Assembly (NCBI RefSeq): GCF_013343235.1 | Contig: NZ_CP040094.1 | Span: 7,187,001-7,251,000 of the forward strand | Reading direction: 5' to 3' | DNA length: 64,000 bases | DNA from: Nostoc sp. TCL240-02 | GTDB lineage: Bacteria; Cyanobacteriota; Cyanobacteriia; Cyanobacteriales; Nostocaceae | Part shown: positions 59,604 through 64,000 of the stretch, one piece after another | Position numbering within the stretch: position 1 is the stretch's first letter | Layout: each line of letters begins with the position of its first letter | Made by a program: the position numbers and the translations under genes | Notes under the pieces: generated by a model | What the model saw: the letters and a program-made list of their open reading frames with translations, nothing else | Database searches by the model: none | What the model was told of the DNA's origin: nothing

Positions 59604-60935
59604 TTACTTTTTTTGTTGCCAAGCTAAAACTTTTTCTGTTTCTGCTAGGGCTGGACTGATGCCAAACCAGCGCCCCAGAGGGTCACGATATTCGAACAAA
59701 TACATACTTCGTAGTAAGCTTTGATAGTCAGACTCACCTTTAACTCTCTGTTGTTGAACTACTTCAAACAATAATTCCCACTGGGATTCATCAATAGCTA
59801 ATAGCAGATCGTCTCGGTAGTCTTTAATCACAGCTTCTAAGCATTCTCTAGAAAAAGGTGGATCTTGTCGTTGCAGGCAGCTATAAAGTAAACCTAATAA
59901 GTTACGAATATGGCCACCGCTAACGCGACATATCCGATCTAAGGTTTGGGAATGATCGAATAATTCTGTAATTAATAAAAGCCTTTCATTCAAAGGAACT
60001 TCTGGAAAAGCTCTTGCTAAGACTAACTGGCGTACTAGTGACATCCCTGGTTCGTAATCACTGCCATCTCTTTGCCGCACTAATACCATCGGCAGTACTT
60101 TTGGTGCAATCCCTCCCCCCAGGCGATTTTTGAGTGTTTCATACTCATTGGAGAAAATTAGTGTTAGCGGAATTGTGTAAACTAGATGGCATTTGAGTCG
60201 ACGTAGCTGTTCACCTCGGTCGATAAAGAGATATTCTGGTTGCGATCGCCCTGATGCTAAGGGACGCATATCGACTCGATCCAAATTATCTACGATCACT
60301 ACCAGTCCTTTTTGACCCCGCAGCTTTAACTGTTCAATAGCCCTTTCTAAAATTTCTTCGTTAATCGCTTGCAAAATACTATTGGTACGTGGTTCCAAAT
60401 ATTGCCTCAGTTGATTCCGCATCTGAGTGCTATCTTTGGTTTTGGCGGTAATTTTGGCAATACCCAAGGATAATTCTGCTTGTCCAGAAAGCTCTATGGG
60501 GCTTTGTAGAAAATCGCCTACTTCTTTAAACAAATTGGTAAAGTAACCACCTTTGAGTTTGATGTTAATACCTTCTAAACTGGCACTAACTTGACGGGCT
60601 ACACTCAGCAAAATATCGCTGATATCAATATCAGCCATGTCTAAGTCTTGACTGGACTCAAAATAAACCACATGAAATCCTGCCAATTCTAGTTCTGTTT
60701 TGAGGCGCTGCAATTCCGTCGATTTACCGCAGCCAATGTGACCCGTAAATAACTGACAGGTTGGCTCATCAGGAGAAATCCGAACTATAGTGCGTTGCAA
60801 TTCTTCGACAATCTTGCAACCACGGACATCAGCAAAATCTATGTAATACTGGCGATCTAACACGTTGCTTATATTAAGCGTGTAGCTTGGGTTACATGCT
60901 TTATAAAAACGTGACAAATTGAATGTCGTTTTCAT
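59604..60935 (-). CDS. AAA-type ATPase paired with the STAND-WD40 protein
   Basis: The 443-residue protein starts at 60935 (MKTTFNLSRFYKACNPS); the upstream 30 codons are not needed. It has Walker A GHIGCGKST (residues 65-73) and a Walker B-like VVIVDNLDRVD near residue 212, followed by a helical part with ICRVSGGHIRNLLGLLYSCL, which resembles the sensor/winged region of ORC/Cdc6-like AAA ATPases. No effector domain is visible. The same direction and order as the STAND gene, with a 130-base gap, suggests an operon. The function is unknown; a signalling or defence role is possible. Confidence 0.8.
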   Translation of the reverse strand: MKTTFNLSRFYKACNPSYTLNISNVLDRQYYIDFADVRGCKIVEELQRTIVRISPDEPTCQLFTGHIGCGKSTELQRLKTELELAGFHVVYFESSQDLDMADIDISDILLSVARQVSASLEGINIKLKGGYFTNLFKEVGDFLQSPIELSGQAELSLGIAKITAKTKDSTQMRNQLRQYLEPRTNSILQAINEEILERAIEQLKLRGQKGLVVIVDNLDRVDMRPLASGRSQPEYLFIDRGEQLRRLKCHLVYTIPLTLIFSNEYETLKNRLGGGIAPKVLPMVLVRQRDGSDYEPGMSLVRQLVLARAFPEVPLNERLLLITELFDHSQTLDRICRVSGGHIRNLLGLLYSCLQRQDPPFSRECLEAVIKDYRDDLLLAIDESQWELLFEVVQQQRVKGESDYQSLLRSMYLFEYRDPLGRWFGISPALAETEKVLAWQQKK

Positions 60936-61637
60936 GTATGTATAGGTGAATGTAGACGCGTGTGTAGATGCAGTTAACTCGTATTTTTTATACAAATAAT
61001 CTCTAACTTTGATGTAGGCACACAATTAATTCGCAAGTTGGTAGTGTCTTGCAAAAGACAGCACTTATTACAGGATTACTGTCAGTATCTGTCAGTAGTA
61101 TGATAGAGATTTAATTGACCCTAATAACCTTAAACATATCTGTCCTTTTTACACCTACTATTGAGGTTTTGACAATCTCATAGCTTTTCTTTAACCTGAC
61201 ACAAACCTTGATGACGGAGTTAATCAGTAAAAAAAGCTACTCGATTATATTATTCCCTGTTTGTATAGTTGATGAGACATGACTAGTATGAATTATAGCA
61301 ATCTATACAGAGACAAAGGAAGAATTATTTATCACTTCACATTCTATTTGTCAATAAAACAAAATCAGAAATATTTAAATTAAGATTTTGTAATCTTTAA
61401 AGAAAAAATGTTTTATGTCCCTTGTCAAAAAGACAACAGTGAGTTAAGAATGGACACCGGAAACTTTAATAGGAAGGATGACTAGAGACTACGTTCGTTG
61501 TGTACTTACTGTAAAGTGTTACTAAAAATAAAAAAAGTCTTGAGGAGAGCGGCTAACAGATGCCGACAGTGTTTACTGAAATTAATAATGATACAAGCGC
61601 GTCAAGGAATTTGGATTGTAACCAGAAAGGGGTTTGA
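60936..61637. other. Divergent gap before ftsQ
   Basis: It must hold promoters for the ATPase gene (left) and ftsQ (right). No gene or clear operator is supported. Confidence 0.5.
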
Positions 61638-62492
61638 ATGGCTGGCATAATATCAGTTTCCCGCACGGATCTAGCGCAGCGTCGTAAAAAATTACGTCGG
61701 CGACGGCAGATGAGAATTATTCAAGCTATTTGGCGAACTTTTGCCATTACCGGTTTGGCAGGTGGATTGCTGTGGGTAGCAGTTCAACCAGTATGGGTGT
61801 TAAAAACTCCCAAACAAGTAGTGATGAAATCAGGCAATCAATTACTCTCAAATGAGACAACTCAATCCCTATTAGTGTTATCTTATCCCCAATCTTTGTG
61901 GCGGATTGAACCAGCAGCGATCGCCAACTCTTTGAAAAAACAACCAACTATTGCCCAAGCGATCGTGAGACGCCGCCTGTTTCCTCCCGGATTAAACATC
62001 GAAATCCAAGAACGAGTCCCTGTCGCAATTACTCAAACAGCAAGTGGGGCAAATCAGGGCACTGGCAATAAAAAAGTCACAATCGGCTTACTAGATGCAA
62101 GTGGGGCCTGGATACCTTTAGAAAAATACACATCACTGAATCCCACTAGGAAATTACCCAATCTCAGAGTAATTGGATCGCCCAAACAATACTGTCTCAA
62201 CTGGACTCAAATTCATCAAGCTATCAGCCAAAGTACTGTGAAAGTAGTGGAAATTGATTGCCAAAATCCAGCGAATTTAATTTTGAAAACAGAACTAGGA
62301 AATGTGCATCTTGGCGTTCCAGGTTCCCTGTTGTCTGAACAAATTAAGGTACTCGCCCAAATGCGCCATTTATCAGCGAAACTCGATTCTGGTCAAATAG
62401 AGTATATTGATCTGAAAAATCCCGATTTTCCCTTAGTACAAATGAACCAAAAAGATCAAAAATTAACTCCCAAAAACCCTAAAAATATCTAG
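61638..62492 (+). CDS. ftsQ: Cell division protein FtsQ
   Basis: FtsQ links early and late divisome proteins. The 284-residue protein has a basic cytosolic start (RRKKLRRRRQMR), one membrane helix (TFAITGLAGGLLWVAVQPVW, about 35-55) and a POTRA domain (VMKSGNQLLSNETTQSLLVL; IVRRRLFPPGLNIEIQERVP), followed by the FtsQ beta domain (LLDASGAWIPLEKYTSLNPT). It is followed by ftsZ, as in Nostoc. The hydrophobic anchoring pattern fits a type II membrane protein. Confidence 0.9.
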   Translation: MAGIISVSRTDLAQRRKKLRRRRQMRIIQAIWRTFAITGLAGGLLWVAVQPVWVLKTPKQVVMKSGNQLLSNETTQSLLVLSYPQSLWRIEPAAIANSLKKQPTIAQAIVRRRLFPPGLNIEIQERVPVAITQTASGANQGTGNKKVTIGLLDASGAWIPLEKYTSLNPTRKLPNLRVIGSPKQYCLNWTQIHQAISQSTVKVVEIDCQNPANLILKTELGNVHLGVPGSLLSEQIKVLAQMRHLSAKLDSGQIEYIDLKNPDFPLVQMNQKDQKLTPKNPKNI

Positions 62493-63052
62493 CGTGTTTA
62501 ATGTATTGATAGCTCCTAGTAAATTAAGAAGCTTTATGCTGATAAATATATTTATTATTTTCAGTTTTCCTGCAACTCGCGCGAAAATCGGCATTAACTT
62601 CTAATTAAAATGAGAAGATCAATCATGAAATCTCTCTTGTGAGTAAAACACTCTCAAATTGTTACCCTAACATCTAATAGTAGGGTGCAAGATGTCTGAC
62701 AATCTAACTTAGGTCTGTTGAGGATACTCCAAAGACAGTTTACTGAAGTTCAAATCTGTAACTTAAGGTACTGCCAAATATTGCGTAAAGGCTACTTTTG
62801 GGCAATCAGTTTGGACTATTCTGTACCATATTTCTTAATTGGTTTACGAAACCTCTAGGGAAATCTTGATTTGTTGACCACACTAGTGAGGGTTCTCGTA
62901 AGATAGACTATTGCTCAAACAAAGTGTCCATTAAGACCCCCCAAACAACAAATTAATCAGGTATAGTCTGACAAGTAAATTCTTGCTTACTTCAACCTTA
63001 AGAATAAGTAAGTATCAGGTAAATTTTGTGTCTAAAGTTGCAATTATCCCCA
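62493..63052. other. Gap between ftsQ and ftsZ region
   Basis: It has a short hairpin (ACCCTAACATCTAATAGTAGGGT near 62662-62684). The ftsZ promoters are expected in this gap. No gene is seen. Confidence 0.5.
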
Positions 63053-63343
63053 ATGGTGAAACCTATTAACAATATTATTGAGGCAGATAAGATGCGCTGT
63101 AGTGTGTCTTTAGAAGTTATGTTCTCCGATGAGAAGAATGAAGAGATTAATGTCTGGTTGAAGTTATACAGATCACTTTTGGATAAATATAGGTATACTT
63201 CTCTAGAATTGGCTGTGCAATCGGCTGCATTAAAAGCTGATCTCATAGCAAATTTTCATACCGCCAATTCTGTTAGGCTTGGCAGTAGTGAAAACAATAA
63301 AGAACAGTGCCATAGTATTGTGGCAGTGTCAAACTATAGTTGA
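63053..63343 (+). CDS. Possible small protein between ftsQ and ftsZ
   Basis: An open frame of 96 codons begins MVKPINNIIEADKMRCSVSL and ends IVAVSNYS. It has coding-like composition with helical text (EEINVWLKLYRSLLDKYRYT; ELAVQSAALKADLIANF). I know no family for it, and the region is also the ftsZ promoter, so it may not be a gene. Confidence 0.4.
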   Translation: MVKPINNIIEADKMRCSVSLEVMFSDEKNEEINVWLKLYRSLLDKYRYTSLELAVQSAALKADLIANFHTANSVRLGSSENNKEQCHSIVAVSNYS

Positions 63344-63397
63344 CTCTTAAGTGAATAGCACCTGGAAAAGTCGTTTATCTACCCTCTCACAAATCCA

Positions 63398-64000
63398 ATG
63401 ACACTTGATAATAACCAAGGACTCACCTATAAAAATTCCCAATCTCCGGGACAGCCTGGGTTTTCTCTGGCAGTTAACTCGACCAATCCCTTTAATAACT
63501 CTGGGATGAACTTCGGACAAAATCACGATAATAAGAAGATTTTTACGGAAAATAGCCGCATTGGGGAAATTGTTCCTGGTCGGGTTGCCAACATCAAAGT
63601 GATTGGTGTCGGTGGCGGCGGTGGCAATGCCGTTAACCGCATGATCGAATCTGATGTCTCTGGTGTAGAGTTTTGGTCAATTAATACTGATGCCCAAGCT
63701 TTAACTCTGGCAGGCGCTCCCAGTAGATTGCAAATTGGACAAAAGCTAACGCGGGGCTTAGGAGCAGGTGGTAATCCTGCCATTGGTCAAAAGGCAGCGG
63801 AGGAATCACGAGACGAAATTGCTACAGCTTTAGAGGGTGCAGACCTAGTATTTATCACAGCTGGTATGGGCGGTGGTACAGGAACAGGTGCAGCCCCAAT
63901 CGTGGCAGAAGTAGCCAAAGAAATGGGCGCTCTCACTGTTGGGGTAGTCACACGTCCATTCGTTTTTGAGGGTCGCCGCCGCACCAGCCAAGCGGAACAA
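63398..64000 (+). CDS. ftsZ: Cell division GTPase FtsZ (5' part, cut by window end)
   Basis: FtsZ forms the division ring. The first 201 residues are seen: an N-terminal extension of about 65 residues that is variable in cyanobacteria ([20 protein letters not shown]), then the GTPase core [37 protein letters not shown], and the tubulin signature [20 protein letters not shown]. The start at 63398 gives a frame open to the last base. The rest lies beyond the window. Confidence 0.97.
   Translation, partial: MTLDNNQGLTYKNSQSPGQPGFSLAVNSTNPFNNSGMNFGQNHDNKKIFTENSRIGEIVPGRVANIKVIGVGGGGGNAVNRMIESDVSGVEFWSINTDAQALTLAGAPSRLQIGQKLTRGLGAGGNPAIGQKAAEESRDEIATALEGADLVFITAGMGGGTGTGAAPIVAEVAKEMGALTVGVVTRPFVFEGRRRTSQAEQ

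Overview
The window looks like chromosome from a filamentous, heterocyst-type cyanobacterium close to Nostoc/Anabaena. The evidence is the dense HIP1 octamer (GCGATCGC), an allophycocyanin core operon, psbO, a cyanobacterial atp operon (atp1-a-c-b'-b-delta-alpha-gamma, with beta and epsilon absent), an adjacent flv1/flv3 flavodiiron pair, SufR, a Nostoc-type tmRNA tag and many short tandem heptamer repeats (STRR). The species cannot be fixed from the sequence alone.

Layout. 1-6.8 kb: an IS630 transposase end at the left edge, a MshEN-like gene abutting it, the flavodiiron pair, then an AT-rich stretch with IS630 and other gene debris. 7.3-7.7 kb: tmRNA (minus strand). 7.8-14.2 kb: ATP synthase operon (minus). 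14.2-17.1 kb: a methyltransferase gene surrounded by debris: remnants of a paralogue on both sides, a frameshifted xisI, and pieces of a PP2C phosphatase and a kinase. 17.1-18.4 kb: comB-like gene and a secreted protein. 18.9-24.1 kb: apcE-apcA-apcB-apcC. 24.3-25.5 kb: a decayed IS630 copy with clear terminal inverted repeats. 25.5-31.6 kb: accessory region with an EVE-like protein, a 2OG/Fe(II) oxygenase divergent from a methyltransferase/haem-oxygenase-like diiron oxidase (HDO) pair, then an H-NOX gas sensor with its histidine kinase. 32-33.2 kb: ftsW. 33.2-37.8 kb: two large single-pass membrane proteins, one with WD40 repeats. 38.6-45.4 kb: Uma2-type nuclease, then sufBCDS divergent from sufR. 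45.5-50.6 kb: small conserved genes, a TPR protein, a decayed ABC ATPase and a lipoprotein. 50.7-53.1 kb: group 3 sigma factor (SigF-like) and psbO. 54-61 kb: a giant STAND-NTPase/WD40 protein and an upstream ATPase. 61.6 kb to the end: ftsQ and the 5' part of ftsZ.

How they work together. Housekeeping blocks cover energy (ATP synthase, phycobilisome core, PSII extrinsic protein, O2-reducing flavodiiron proteins), Fe-S assembly with its own repressor and two visible operators, trans-translation and cell division. The most interesting accessory part is 26.3-31.6 kb: three tailoring-type enzymes, including an HDO with all six expected metal ligands, lie next to an H-NOX/histidine-kinase pair. 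I read this as a possible small-molecule pathway beside a haem gas sensor. That link is an inference from proximity.
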